The notes under the pieces are model-generated. The model saw only the letters and a program-made list of their open reading frames with translations. It was not told the origin of the DNA and searched no databases. Below, piece by piece: positions 18,374-28,158 of a stretch of 64,000 nucleotides of DNA. Source of the DNA: JAZKHE01 sp040385525 (GTDB lineage Bacteria; Bacteroidota; Bacteroidia; UBA4408); the NCBI GenBank assembly GCA_040385525.1, contig JAZKHE010000004.1, positions 1 through 64,000 on the forward strand, written 5' to 3'. Numbering within the stretch: position 1 is the first letter of the stretch; each line of letters starts with the position of its first letter. The position numbers and the translations under genes are program-made.

Positions 18374-18404
18374 TTGCTATTCATTTCTATAAAGTATATA
18401 TTTG
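18374..18404 (+). promoter_or_regulatory. Promoter of the THX gene
   Basis: TTG at 18374-18376, a 20-bp spacer and TATATTTG at 18397-18404: a full match to the Bacteroidota primary sigma promoter. The ATG follows 25 bp later. Confidence 0.75.
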
Positions 18405-18429
18405 TTCGAATCACAAAATATTTAATTTT

Positions 18430-18621
18430 ATGGGAAAAGGAGATAAAAAGTCTAAAAAAGGAAAAATTAGCATGGGTTCTTATGGAGTTAAAAGACCAAA
18501 GAAAAAGGCCAAAAAAGTTATAGTTAAACCAAAAAAAGAAACTGTTAAAAAAGTTACTGCTGAAGTTGCTACTGAAAAAAAAGTAACAAAACCAAAAGCA
18601 ACCAAGAAAAAAGACGAATAA
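18430..18621 (+). CDS. 30S ribosomal protein THX, with long basic tail
   Basis: 63-residue, very basic protein. The first 27 residues, beginning MGKGDKKSKKGKIS and continuing SYGVKRPKK, match the THX family, a short peptide bound in the head of the 30S subunit. Family members are often near 30 residues or carry a low-complexity tail, as here: residues 28-63 are Lys/Val/Thr/Ala-rich. It has a strong promoter and a sharp terminator as a single gene, as expected for a ribosomal protein. Confidence 0.88.
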   Translation: MGKGDKKSKKGKISMGSYGVKRPKKKAKKVIVKPKKETVKKVTAEVATEKKVTKPKATKKKDE

Positions 18622-18626
18622 AACTT

Positions 18627-18650
18627 AAAAGCCCTTGCAAAAGGGCTTTT
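18627..18650. terminator. Bidirectional terminator between THX and the SGNH hydrolase
   Basis: Arms AAAAGCCCTT / AAGGGCTTTT with loop GCAA, 5 bp after the THX stop. A-run and T-run on opposite sides let it serve both converging genes. Confidence 0.88.
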
Positions 18651-19589
18651 TTATTTTAAAGTTTTGTTTGAAAAAAAATTTGCTTTTATCTTATCTTCAA
18701 TTATTGGCTCTAAAGCATTTGAAAGAATTCTATGCCCTTTGGCATTTGTATGAATATCGTCTCTGTAAGCATCTGGCACCATATAATTCATTCCTGTAAT
18801 AAATTCCACTGAATCAGCCTCTAGTTTTGAAATTAACATATTTCCTAATGTATTGTATTGTTTTTTTTCTAACTCCGATTTCATTGGATGAATATATCCT
18901 ATAACGCCAATATTTTTATTTTTTAGATCAACTATTTGATTCCATCCTTTATTAATTTGAAGATTTCTACTCCATTGTTCACGTAAAATTTTTGGAGCTT
19001 TTGTAGTCTTCGACTTATTTTGCAAATTTGATTTTAATAAATACCTGTTTATCAATTCTGAAATCGCAAAAGTAGGTTTTTTAGATGGGTAGGCTTCAAG
19101 AATACCAACTACTTTTTTATGAGTTATTGGGTCATGATAATCATGGGAACTAAAAACAAATACCAACAAAAAAGAATTAAAAGTTCCGTGCTTTTTAATA
19201 AACTCAACTGCGTTATCTGGTCCCCAACTTCCTGCAGAAATATTTAAAACTCTAATGGTTTGTTTAAATTTTTCAGACAAACTATTTTCTAGTATAGTTG
19301 TTGTTAAACTATCTTGATCAACTTGTGTACCTCCATTTAAAACTGAATCTCCTATTATCAAAACAACAATTGAATCGTTTTTATTTATTGGTTTAGAACG
19401 CATTCCAAACTCATTGGTAACAATGTGGTTTCCAAATCTTTTTACATCTTGATTTGGCGCATAAATATATTCATAATCAGCATCTTCAATATACAACACA
19501 GGATTACCTAAACCATATAATCTTAATGTTATTTCTAATAAAACAACTAACACTAGTAAAACAATTGATATCCTTTTAAACAATTTCAT
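18651..19589 (-). CDS. SGNH/GDSL-family hydrolase, membrane-anchored
   Basis: 312-residue protein with one N-terminal membrane segment (residues 5-24) and an exported SGNH domain. Block I is IGDSVLNGG with the nucleophile S82. Block V is DDIHTNAKGH with D277 and H280. Such enzymes remove or add acyl groups (often acetyl) on exported glycans. It is the last gene of the second polysaccharide operon, sharing one base (TAATG) with the O-antigen ligase-like gene, which supports a role in decorating the same glycan. Confidence 0.85.
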   Translation of the reverse strand: MKLFKRISIVLLVLVVLLEITLRLYGLGNPVLYIEDADYEYIYAPNQDVKRFGNHIVTNEFGMRSKPINKNDSIVVLIIGDSVLNGGTQVDQDSLTTTILENSLSEKFKQTIRVLNISAGSWGPDNAVEFIKKHGTFNSFLLVFVFSSHDYHDPITHKKVVGILEAYPSKKPTFAISELINRYLLKSNLQNKSKTTKAPKILREQWSRNLQINKGWNQIVDLKNKNIGVIGYIHPMKSELEKKQYNTLGNMLISKLEADSVEFITGMNYMVPDAYRDDIHTNAKGHRILSNALEPIIEDKIKANFFSNKTLK

Positions 19590-20923
19590 TAAGCGCTGAT
19601 TGCTGGTTGTAGTTCTTCTTCAATTTCTTGTTCTTCTTCCTCATCAAAATCTATAAAAATAAATGTGGTTAACATTATTACCAGTAAAATTGTATACGGG
19701 TTTAAGGAAGAACCCAACCAAGGCTCAAAGTTAGCCATGAAGAAACAACTATACATTAATGGTAAAGCATAAATTGACTTTTTTGATGCTTTAATAAAAC
19801 TACCTATTAATGGTGTGAAAAATGCAATTAATCCTATAATACCTTGATTTAACCAAAAAATTAAATACGAGTTATGCACTCCTCCTTGATGATTTAATGC
19901 GTTTAATTTTTCTTGAACTTTAGGATCTTCAAACAATATCTCATCATAAGACCAACCCAAACCAACTAATAAATTTTTCTGAATTTCTTGCCAAGCAAAA
20001 GTCCATGCAACTAATCGGCCAGAACCAGTTTCAATACCTTGCTCACCTTTTAATCTCAACTGTTGTGCTAAACCAAAATCAGATAATATGTCGGTAGTTA
20101 TTACAACGATATATTGATACGTTACGATGATAATTATTAAGATAAAAAAACCTAAAAAAGGTGATAATTTATTTATTCGAGTAAACAAGAAAAAAATAGC
20201 TGTTGCTATTAATGCAGAGCGAGAGCCTGTCCACCATACAGATAAAAGTAGAACTGAATAAATAAATATAATTTCCCATTTAGAAAAAACACATCCAATA
20301 TAGTTTCTAGCTATCTCAAAAATCATTACCGCAAAAACACAATAAATGGCATAACCATTTGGGTTACCAAACATACCTCTTAACCTTCCTCCATGAGATA
20401 TTGCATAACCTGGATTTATATACTTTGATAAAAGACTTATTACAATTAAAATTACCATTAAGTAAATTAAATTTTTAAAGAATTCTGCTTTATATTTTTT
20501 GTATAAAAACAAGGTGTATGAAGGAATTGAAATAAACAATAGCAAATAGGAAGAATATCTTTGAAAGCTATAATCTAATTTTGGACTAAGAAATAATGTA
20601 AGTGTTGCTAATATAAAAAATGGAACAAATGCCTTGTGTAAAGGAGCTTTCATTCCAATTTCTTTATTCATAAAAACATTAAGTGTAATTAAAATTAATA
20701 TGATAGGTTTAATTGTTTGTGCAAAAAACAAAGAATAATTATCTGACAAAACAATTAAAAAAAGCAAACTAAATAATTGCTCTTGAAACATTTCTTTAGC
20801 TACAAACAACAAAAAAGAAACCACCACTAAAACCATACCAACAGTAGGGCTCGACTTACCCACATAATACCATAGTAAGCAAACAACTATAAAAAATAAT
20901 TTATCTTTTATCGAATTTATCAA
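19589..20923 (-). CDS. O-antigen ligase/polymerase family membrane protein
   Basis: 444 residues with about ten to twelve hydrophobic segments and a large periplasmic loop, the pattern of the Wzy/WaaL superfamily. WTGSRSALIATAIFF matches the conserved segment near the central helices, and GVHNSYLIFWLNQGIIGLI matches the family's HNxxL...G block with its histidine. It would either polymerise repeat units or ligate them to a lipid; the sequence does not separate these. The C-terminus is acidic (DFDEEEEQEIEEEL). It overlaps the upstream glycosyltransferase by 4 bp. Confidence 0.85.
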   Translation of the reverse strand: MINSIKDKLFFIVVCLLWYYVGKSSPTVGMVLVVVSFLLFVAKEMFQEQLFSLLFLIVLSDNYSLFFAQTIKPIILILITLNVFMNKEIGMKAPLHKAFVPFFILATLTLFLSPKLDYSFQRYSSYLLLFISIPSYTLFLYKKYKAEFFKNLIYLMVILIVISLLSKYINPGYAISHGGRLRGMFGNPNGYAIYCVFAVMIFEIARNYIGCVFSKWEIIFIYSVLLLSVWWTGSRSALIATAIFFLFTRINKLSPFLGFFILIIIIVTYQYIVVITTDILSDFGLAQQLRLKGEQGIETGSGRLVAWTFAWQEIQKNLLVGLGWSYDEILFEDPKVQEKLNALNHQGGVHNSYLIFWLNQGIIGLIAFFTPLIGSFIKASKKSIYALPLMYSCFFMANFEPWLGSSLNPYTILLVIMLTTFIFIDFDEEEEQEIEEELQPAISA

Positions 20924-22023
20924 GGTTGAGTTATGCTTTTAAATAAATTAAGATGTTGACGAGCTACTTCTTGCCAAGTAAAATTATTTGCAACTTTTTG
21001 ATAAGATGAATTAGCCATTTTTTGCTTTTCATCGTTGCTGAGTTGATTAAACTTTATAATTGCTTCAACTAATTGTGAAACAGAATTTCTTTCTATTAAA
21101 AAACCATTTTCTTCATTTACCATACTTGATGTTGCTCCCACATTAGTAACTATGACAGGCATTTTTTTACTCATGGCTTCTAACACAACCGTTGGCATTC
21201 CTTCAAACAAAGTTGGCAAAACAAATAAATCGTTTTGTTCATAAAGTGTTTCTACATCTTCATCTTTTACAAAACCAATAAGTTTAACATTTTGTCGCTT
21301 ATTTAAATTTAAATAATGTTCGTAAAGAGGACCTTTTCCCGCCAAAGTAAATTCAAAATTTTGTAACTGATTATTTTTATCCAATTCGTCAATTGCACTA
21401 AACAAAACATCTATTCCTTTATTACTAGCAAAGCGAGCAAAAAACAAAACCCGTGTTATTTTATTATCAAAACTTCTTTCAAAATCTTTTTTACTAAGGT
21501 TTACTCCATTAGGAATTACGCGCACTTTATTGTTTTCTAGAATTATTTTGTTCGAAATTTCAGTTAAAATTCCACCTGATGAAATAACAACTTTAGCTTT
21601 ATTAAATATTCGTTTAAAAATAATTTTAAATGGAATTGCTATTAATTTATTTTTAAAACCAATTGCTTGAAAAGGCTCTAATCCGTGAGGATTAACTACT
21701 AATTTATTAGCAAACAAATCAATATTGTACCACACACAAAATCCTTCCGAATAAATTACATCAAATTGTAATTTATTTAATTCTGTTGCAACTCTTTTAG
21801 AAAAATTATACGATTCTAAAATATAGTTTTTTGCAGTATCTATTGGTAAAATATGAACTTCGGATACATTTTGTTGTGCAAAAACTTTTTCAGAATGGGG
21901 GTGCAAAACAATAATTTTTAAATCATTATTTTTTGTTAATTCATCAATTAATAAACGTGCATGCTTTTGCATTCCGCCCAAAGCGAAAGGATATAAACCA
22001 TCTGTGCAAAATACTAACGTCAT
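20920..22023 (-). CDS. Glycosyltransferase family 4
   Basis: GT-B enzyme of 367 residues. The N-terminal half has GGMQKHARLL near residue 17, and the C-terminal half has the GT4 donor-binding pattern: FFARFASNKGIDVLF, FTLAGKGPLY, LFVLPTLFEGMPTVVLEAMSKKMPVIVT, with the E-x7-E motif. It transfers a sugar from a nucleotide donor in the cytoplasm. Gap of 1 bp to the epimerase upstream and an ATGA overlap with the O-antigen ligase-like gene downstream. Confidence 0.9.
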   Translation of the reverse strand: MTLVFCTDGLYPFALGGMQKHARLLIDELTKNNDLKIIVLHPHSEKVFAQQNVSEVHILPIDTAKNYILESYNFSKRVATELNKLQFDVIYSEGFCVWYNIDLFANKLVVNPHGLEPFQAIGFKNKLIAIPFKIIFKRIFNKAKVVISSGGILTEISNKIILENNKVRVIPNGVNLSKKDFERSFDNKITRVLFFARFASNKGIDVLFSAIDELDKNNQLQNFEFTLAGKGPLYEHYLNLNKRQNVKLIGFVKDEDVETLYEQNDLFVLPTLFEGMPTVVLEAMSKKMPVIVTNVGATSSMVNEENGFLIERNSVSQLVEAIIKFNQLSNDEKQKMANSSYQKVANNFTWQEVARQHLNLFKSITQP

Positions 22024-22024
22024 T

Positions 22025-22930
22025 TTAATTATTTGATTTTATCCAATTGCAATAGTTTTCAATTCCTGCATCAATACCCATTTTATTAGTAAAGCCTAAT
22101 GATTTTACTTTTGTTAAATCTGCTTTCCAATTCAAAGGATCGCCTGCTCTAACTTTATTGTTGAATTTAATTTTTATAGTTTCGTTTAAACAAGAAACCA
22201 TTTTTTTTGCAATATATTCTACTGTTGTTTCAACTGAAGATGCCAAATTATATTGCTCTCCGTTAAGGTTTCCTTTTTCTGAAATAATGTCAATTGCATC
22301 TACTAAATCTGAAATAAAAATAAAATCTCTGCTTTCTTTCCCTGTTCCCCACAACTCAATTTCGCCAGTTGAAGAATTAATTTTTTGCGAAATATCCCAC
22401 AACAATTGCTTTTTCAAACCAGGACCAAATACTGAAAACGGACGAACAGAAGCAGTATTTAAATTATAAATTTGTGCATACTCAACACATAACAATTCGC
22501 TCATATACTTATGCCAGCCGTAAGGCGAAAGCGGCTTAAGTTCTGCACTTTCAGATACTGGCAAACTACTAGGGTTGCCATAAACAGCTGCACTCGAAAT
22601 GTGAATAAATTTGCAGTTTGAATTGTGATTTTTAATGTTTTCTAAAACGTGAATTACAGTTTGTAAATTAGCTTCAAAATCGCTTAGCGGATGTTGCATC
22701 GAAAATGAAACATTGCCACTACCCGATGCATTTATGCACAAATCAAACTTTTTATTGATAAATAATGAAGAAAAATCGGAAGATAAAAGTGATATTTTTT
22801 GATAGCTGTATTCTTTTTTTTCTGGTGTTTCAATAATATCGCAACCAAAAACTTGGTATTTTTTTTGTGAATAATAATTTACCAAATGTTTGCCAATAAA
22901 TCCTTCTGAACCTAATATCAATACCTTCAT
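22025..22930 (-). CDS. NAD-dependent epimerase/dehydratase family protein
   Basis: Extended SDR of 301 residues. NAD motif GSEGFIG at residues 7-13, HISSAAVYGNPS for the catalytic Ser, and YGWHK as the YxxxK pair. SRDFIFISDLVDAI is the usual segment of nucleotide-sugar epimerases and reductases. It sits between two glycosyltransferases in a tightly packed operon. Substrate unresolved; a UDP-HexNAc product of the WecB enzyme upstream is one option. Confidence 0.85.
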   Translation of the reverse strand: MKVLILGSEGFIGKHLVNYYSQKKYQVFGCDIIETPEKKEYSYQKISLLSSDFSSLFINKKFDLCINASGSGNVSFSMQHPLSDFEANLQTVIHVLENIKNHNSNCKFIHISSAAVYGNPSSLPVSESAELKPLSPYGWHKYMSELLCVEYAQIYNLNTASVRPFSVFGPGLKKQLLWDISQKINSSTGEIELWGTGKESRDFIFISDLVDAIDIISEKGNLNGEQYNLASSVETTVEYIAKKMVSCLNETIKIKFNNKVRAGDPLNWKADLTKVKSLGFTNKMGIDAGIENYCNWIKSNN

Positions 22931-22931
22931 A

Positions 22932-24095
22932 CTAGTTGTTGTTGTTTAATGCAAATTGAGTTAGCTCAAAATACTGAATATCAATTTCTTTACTATATTT
23001 TCTAAAATAATTATTAGCCAATCCTTGTAATCGTACTTTTTCCTCTATTGAAGTTTTTTCTACATTGAATTTATCTTCAACTGAACTTATTACAATTCCA
23101 CAATTGTTTTTAGTAACAAAGTCAGAAAAATCGCCTAAGTTTTTACTGATTATAACTTTTAATCCGCTGTTTAAATATTCAGCAAATTTTGTAGGAGATG
23201 CAACCAAATTAGTATCAGATTGCTCCCTTAACAACAAACCGTAATCTGCGCAACTTAAATACGAACTAACCTGACCATGATTTAGCCATTTTATAATTAT
23301 TCTGTCGGGAAAATCACTTTTCATTCGCAAATTATCTTCGTTTTCATTAGATAAAAATAGAACTTTAATTCTAGAATTAGATTTTAATAGCGGTTCTAAA
23401 AAACTTTCCATTAACTTAAACGACTGCCAAGCCGCAGTTGAACCTGCATAAGCAATTAAAATATCATCGCTTAAAATTCCCAATTCTGATTTAATTTTAT
23501 TGTTATTTTCAATAGAATTAAAATTTTCCGCAACCACTTTATTATCTAAAGTACAAGGAATTACAACGTGTTTATTTGAGCTGTATCTATATTTTTCTTT
23601 CCAATAATTTACTAATTTTTGAGAAACTGCAATTCTAAAATCAACGGTATTAACTACTGCTTTTTCAATAGCCAATACATTTTGCTTTAAATAGGGATGT
23701 GGAAACGAATCGTACTCTCTTATTTCTGCCTCGTAAGCGCTGCGCCCATCTAAAATTACTTTTTTAATTACACCTGTTTTTTTTACTAGTAAAGCTGTTT
23801 TAGAACAAAATACGTTTCTGCAAATAAGCACTCGCTCTCTTTTAAACAAACAAACAAAAAACAAAAAAATTGCAGTTAGTTGAAAATTTGCAATACCCGG
23901 AAATGCAGGCAAAACAATTGCATTAGGGCTTAACTCTTTTATTTTAGGTTTAGCTGTTTTTATTTCTCTAATAGATAAAAAAGCACAAAGTCTGATTTTA
24001 GCATTGTGTTTTTCATTCAAATAATTGCATACATCAATTACTTGACTTGAATAAATACCTGGATGAAACTGATCTAAAAGAGTAACGTAAAGCAT
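22932..24095 (-). CDS. Glycosyltransferase (GT-B fold)
   Basis: 387-residue protein without membrane anchor, although residues 75-95 are hydrophobic. The C-terminal half shows the GT4-like donor site: LIAYAGSTAAWQSF, IIIKWLNHGQVSSYLSCADYGLLLRE and SPTKFAEYLNSGLKVIIS. The N-terminal half is divergent. The start codon directly follows the wecB stop. It probably adds one sugar of the repeat unit. Family number uncertain. Confidence 0.78.
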   Translation of the reverse strand: MLYVTLLDQFHPGIYSSQVIDVCNYLNEKHNAKIRLCAFLSIREIKTAKPKIKELSPNAIVLPAFPGIANFQLTAIFLFFVCLFKRERVLICRNVFCSKTALLVKKTGVIKKVILDGRSAYEAEIREYDSFPHPYLKQNVLAIEKAVVNTVDFRIAVSQKLVNYWKEKYRYSSNKHVVIPCTLDNKVVAENFNSIENNNKIKSELGILSDDILIAYAGSTAAWQSFKLMESFLEPLLKSNSRIKVLFLSNENEDNLRMKSDFPDRIIIKWLNHGQVSSYLSCADYGLLLREQSDTNLVASPTKFAEYLNSGLKVIISKNLGDFSDFVTKNNCGIVISSVEDKFNVEKTSIEEKVRLQGLANNYFRKYSKEIDIQYFELTQFALNNNN

Positions 24096-25187
24096 TTAAC
24101 TCATTTTTGAAATAATTTCTACAATACGCTCTGTTGCTTTGCCATCCCAGTACTTGGGTACTGCACCTTTTTTGTAAGTTCCGTTTTCTATTTTATTTAT
24201 TTCGTTTTTTATAACCGACAAATCAAATGGAAGCAAAGTATTTGTTCCTTCAACTACCGTGCTGGGTCTTTCTGTATTAGGACGCAAAGTCAAACAGGGT
24301 TTGCCTCTATAGGTCGATTCTTCTTGTATTCCACCACTATCCGTTAAAATAAATTTACAATCTTTAATTAGTTTTTGAAATGAGAAATAATCTAAAGGCT
24401 CAGTAGTTATCAAATTTTTATTGCTTTCTATTGAACTATATAAATCGAATTTTTTAAGGTTATTTATTGTACGTGGATGAATTGGAAAAACAACTTTATA
24501 ATTAACGGAAACTTCGTTTATTAAGCTAACAAGTTTTTTTAATTCATTAACATTATCAACGGTTGCTGGTCGGTGTATCGTCATTAAAACAAATTGATTT
24601 TCAACTAAATTTAATTGTGTTAAAATAGTATTCTCAATTATTTTAGTTTCAAAAGCAACCATGGTGTCAATCATTGTATTGCCAACAAAGTGCATCATTT
24701 CTAACTTCTTACCTTCATTTAAAAGACAATCCCAACCGTGTTGTTCTGTTATAAAATAATGTTCAGAAATTTCGTCAGTTATAATTCTATTAATTTCCTC
24801 AGGCATAGAGCGATCAAAACTTCTTAATCCACTTTCTAAATGTGCTAATTTTATGTTTAGCTTATTTGCAGTTAAAGCAGCTGCTAATGTAGAATTAACA
24901 TCGCCTACAACAACTAATAAATCTGGTGAGTATGTTTCAAATGTTTTTTCTAAACCTAACATTATTTCAGCCATTTGAGAATTTGGCGAGCCAGGTTTTA
25001 CATTCAAAAAAAAATCGGGAACTAATTCAAATTGCTCAAAAAACACTTCAGCCATTTTTGAATCGTAATGCTGACCCGTGTGAACAATTTTTATTTCAAT
25101 GTTTGAATAATTACAAGCAACCCGCTTAAACTGAGTAACCTTAATAAAATTAGGTCTCGTGCCAACTACTATTAATACCTTTTTCAC
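24096..25187 (-). CDS. wecB: UDP-N-acetylglucosamine 2-epimerase (non-hydrolysing)
   Basis: 363 residues, normal for the family. It interconverts UDP-GlcNAc and UDP-ManNAc. Characteristic segments are VGTRPNFIKV at the N-terminus, VVVGDVNSTLAAALTANKLNIKLAH, ESGLRSFDRSMPEEINRIITD, MTIHRPATVDN, and DSGGIQEESTYRGKPCLTLRPNTERP, which contain the catalytic acidic and histidine residues. The product would feed the nearby transferases. It lies 36 bp after the unknown protein that heads the operon. Confidence 0.95.
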   Translation of the reverse strand: MKKVLIVVGTRPNFIKVTQFKRVACNYSNIEIKIVHTGQHYDSKMAEVFFEQFELVPDFFLNVKPGSPNSQMAEIMLGLEKTFETYSPDLLVVVGDVNSTLAAALTANKLNIKLAHLESGLRSFDRSMPEEINRIITDEISEHYFITEQHGWDCLLNEGKKLEMMHFVGNTMIDTMVAFETKIIENTILTQLNLVENQFVLMTIHRPATVDNVNELKKLVSLINEVSVNYKVVFPIHPRTINNLKKFDLYSSIESNKNLITTEPLDYFSFQKLIKDCKFILTDSGGIQEESTYRGKPCLTLRPNTERPSTVVEGTNTLLPFDLSVIKNEINKIENGTYKKGAVPKYWDGKATERIVEIISKMS

Positions 25188-25223
25188 AAATATTATTGAA
25201 ATTTAGTGCTAATATAGCCAATT

Positions 25224-26204
25224 CTATTGATTATTGACCAAATTATTCGCCTCAATTATATCTTTTAGGTAGGTTTTAGGGATTAATGTGTTAATCTCTT
25301 CTTTTGCAAAAGTGTCTGGTATTTGTTCTCCTTTTAAAATCATATCAATCCATTTGTGATAAGATTTAGGAACACTTTTATTGGTTTTCATTTGTTCTAA
25401 AAACTGCATATCACTAAATCCAACTCTTTGCACAAAACAAAAAACAGATTGCAAGCAATATTCTGCAGCATTATCGCCTTTTGCATTGCGTGTAGGTGCA
25501 AAATAATCATCTTCTAAAATAGCCCAAAACTTTTTATCTTTTATATAAAACTGATGGGTTTCTTTGGCAGAAATACCAACCGATTTATCTAGTTTAAGTG
25601 CGTAAATAATTTTTCGTAAAGGCGATTTAAGTGCTTTTAATATTGGGTTTGAACGAAATTTATCTGTTGCTCTTTTTTTATCTGGACTCCATAAATTAAT
25701 TGTAGCTGATAATGATATTGGGTTTATTACAACATGCGGTTGCCAAGCATCTACAGTATGCACAGGGCGTTCTTGCTGAGAAAAATGTTCTTTAATTTTT
25801 AATTTTGTTTCTTTTGTAACAGGATTAATATCAATTTCTTTTTCAAACAAAAAAGTTCTGTAACCAGAGCCAAATGCAGCCAATGTAGTTATTATGTAAT
25901 TGTTGTGGTGGTGAATGCAATGCGCAACTTCAAAATCGTTGTAATTTTTTGCAGGCGGAAAAATATGCACTTTTAAATAAAAATCTTCATTCTCATAAAT
26001 GTAAAAAAAAGGAATATCATACAATGTCCAATTTCTATTTAAATAACCTTCGTCAGTAAAATTCCTTTTAATTACTTCCTCCCAAAATCCTTTATCATTT
26101 TGCATTTGAGGCAATATGGTTCCTGCTTTGTGATGAAAATCTAATCGGTTTTCAACTTGATTACTTATGTTAATTATTTCAGAAACCCACTTGTTATTTT
26201 TCAT
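25224..26204 (-). CDS. Conserved-looking protein of unknown function heading the glycan operon
   Basis: I do not recognise this 326-residue protein. It has no signal peptide or membrane segment. A stretch VAHCIHHHNNYIITTLAAFGSGYRTFLFEKEI near residues 94-125, with clustered histidines followed by beta-strands, recalls the metal site of cupin-type folds, but this is only a resemblance. The C-terminal third is helical and ends in a run including FCFVQRVGFSDMQFL. By position it leads the leftward wecB operon; the 121-bp divergent gap to rarA should hold its promoter. Confidence 0.65.
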   Translation of the reverse strand: MKNNKWVSEIINISNQVENRLDFHHKAGTILPQMQNDKGFWEEVIKRNFTDEGYLNRNWTLYDIPFFYIYENEDFYLKVHIFPPAKNYNDFEVAHCIHHHNNYIITTLAAFGSGYRTFLFEKEIDINPVTKETKLKIKEHFSQQERPVHTVDAWQPHVVINPISLSATINLWSPDKKRATDKFRSNPILKALKSPLRKIIYALKLDKSVGISAKETHQFYIKDKKFWAILEDDYFAPTRNAKGDNAAEYCLQSVFCFVQRVGFSDMQFLEQMKTNKSVPKSYHKWIDMILKGEQIPDTFAKEEINTLIPKTYLKDIIEANNLVNNQ

Positions 26205-26325
26205 GCCAATTTTTGATTCAAGTTTAAAATCTTTACGAACACAATTTAATGATTTTTATCAGATAAATAAATGAAAATTAAATCTTAATTTAAGTTTCAT
26301 ATTATTAACTTCGTAATAAAAAAAC

Positions 26326-27606
26326 ATGCTTAGCACTGCTCCTTTAGCCGAACGAATGCGTCCAACAAATTTACAAGAATATATTGGACAAAAACATTTA
26401 ATTGGCGATGGTGCAGTTTTAAAAAAAGCTATTGATTCGGGCGTGCTACCTTCTATTTTACTTTGGGGTCCTCCAGGTGTTGGAAAAACTACATTAGCCA
26501 ACATTATTGCTAATCAGTTAAAACGACCATTTTATTCGCTTAGTGCTATTAACTCTGGTGTTAAAGATGTTAGAGAAGTTATTGATAAGGCAAAAAGCAA
26601 TAGTTTTTTTGGCACAAACAATCCTATTTTGTTTATTGACGAGATACATCGTTTTAGTAAATCGCAACAAGATTCTCTTTTAGGTGCAGTAGAAAAAGGT
26701 GTTGTAACATTAATTGGCGCAACTACCGAAAACCCATCTTTTGAAGTAATATCGGCGCTTTTATCAAGATGTCAAGTATATGTTTTAAAATCGTTAGAAA
26801 AAGAAGAGCTTATTTTATTACTGAATCAAGCTATTGAAAAAGATGACTTTTTAAAACGTAAAAAAATAAATATTATTGAATCCGAAGCTTTGCTAAGATT
26901 AAGTGGTGGCGATGCACGTAAATTACTCAATACATTTGAGTTGGTTGTAAACGCTACTTCAACTGAAACCATTGAAATTACTAACGATTTTGTAATGAAC
27001 ACTGTTCAACAAAACTTAGCGATGTACGATAAAAATGGTGAACAACATTACGATATAATTTCTGCATTTATAAAATCAATTCGCGGAAGCGACCCAAATG
27101 CAGCAGTTTATTATTTAGCGCGAATGATTGAAGGTGGCGAAGAGCCATCATTTATTGCCCGCAGACTTTTAATTTTAGCAAGCGAAGATGTTGGAAATGC
27201 TAATCCTAACGCTTTGCTTCTTGCTAACAATTGTTTTCAAGCAGTAAAAGTTATTGGCAATCCTGAAAGCCGAATAATTCTTTCTCAACTAACTGTTTAT
27301 TTAGCTAGCTCGGCCAAAAGCAATGCTAGTTATATGGCTATTAGTAATGCGCAAGAATTGGTTAAACAAACGGGCGATTTACCAGTGCCGCTTCATTTAA
27401 GAAATGCCCCTACCAAATTAATGAAAGAGTTAGGCTATGGTAGCGAATACCAGTATGCACACAACTACGAAAACAATTTTATTTTTCAGGAATTTTTGCC
27501 CGAAGAAATTACAAATACAAAGCTTTATGAACCAGGGGCTAATGCAAGAGAAAATGAGTTAAGAAACTTTTTAAAATTGCGTTGGAAAGAAAAATATGGG
27601 TATTAA
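26326..27606 (+). CDS. rarA: Replication-associated recombination protein A (RarA/MgsA)
   Basis: AAA+ clamp-loader-like ATPase of 426 residues acting at stalled replication forks. It has the N-terminal LAERMRPTNLQEYIGQKHL, Walker A WGPPGVGKTT near residue 46, Walker B ILFIDEIHRF near 103, sensor 1 in LIGATTENPSFEV, and the C-terminal RarA domain with RGSDPNAAVYYLARMIEGGEEP. Length and motifs are complete. It converges with a small membrane-protein gene, sharing 4 bp at the ends. Confidence 0.96.
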   Translation: MLSTAPLAERMRPTNLQEYIGQKHLIGDGAVLKKAIDSGVLPSILLWGPPGVGKTTLANIIANQLKRPFYSLSAINSGVKDVREVIDKAKSNSFFGTNNPILFIDEIHRFSKSQQDSLLGAVEKGVVTLIGATTENPSFEVISALLSRCQVYVLKSLEKEELILLLNQAIEKDDFLKRKKINIIESEALLRLSGGDARKLLNTFELVVNATSTETIEITNDFVMNTVQQNLAMYDKNGEQHYDIISAFIKSIRGSDPNAAVYYLARMIEGGEEPSFIARRLLILASEDVGNANPNALLLANNCFQAVKVIGNPESRIILSQLTVYLASSAKSNASYMAISNAQELVKQTGDLPVPLHLRNAPTKLMKELGYGSEYQYAHNYENNFIFQEFLPEEITNTKLYEPGANARENELRNFLKLRWKEKYGY

Positions 27607-28046
27607 ATTTCTTCTTCCAACAAATGGTCATCATGCTGTGGCTCGTAAATAAAATAATAAGCTAATCCTATTACTAAACCACCAAAACTCTGTTCGATTA
27701 TTTGCCAAGATAAATCAATTAAAATAAAAGGCACGCTAACGTTTTTCATAAACGATACCCCTACAACCATTGCCACCAAATACAAAAACACACCTAAAGC
27801 CGAACTATAAATTAAAGCTCGTTGAATTGGTTTACGTTTAAACCGTTCGCTATTAATTTTTACCATTGCTGTAGAAATAGCAAAACCAATGATTAGATAA
27901 ACTAATATTGCGATAATTAAAAATACAGAAAATGGGTACGATATTCGCTGAAAATCAGTTAAAATAACTCCATGCCACACATACGAAAGCGAAAACATCA
28001 CAATCGCTGATACTATCCAACCCACAAAAAATCTTTTCGAAAACAT
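27603..28046 (-). CDS. Small integral membrane protein of unknown function
   Basis: 147 residues with four predicted transmembrane helices (about 8-26, 40-62, 78-98 and 108-132), a positively charged loop ERFKRKPIQR, and a short acidic tail (HDDHLLEEEI). No catalytic motif is seen. It is a single gene between rarA, with which its 3' end overlaps by 4 bp, and the divergent kdsA operon. Confidence 0.72.
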   Translation of the reverse strand: MFSKRFFVGWIVSAIVMFSLSYVWHGVILTDFQRISYPFSVFLIIAILVYLIIGFAISTAMVKINSERFKRKPIQRALIYSSALGVFLYLVAMVVGVSFMKNVSVPFILIDLSWQIIEQSFGGLVIGLAYYFIYEPQHDDHLLEEEI

Positions 28047-28158
28047 AAATTATTTCATTCTATCACAAACAAAAGTAAGCATTTAATAAAAACTTGTCAA
28101 GAAAGAAATCAAAAAAAATTACTAACTTTTTTGTTACTTTTATACCAAATAATTAAGC

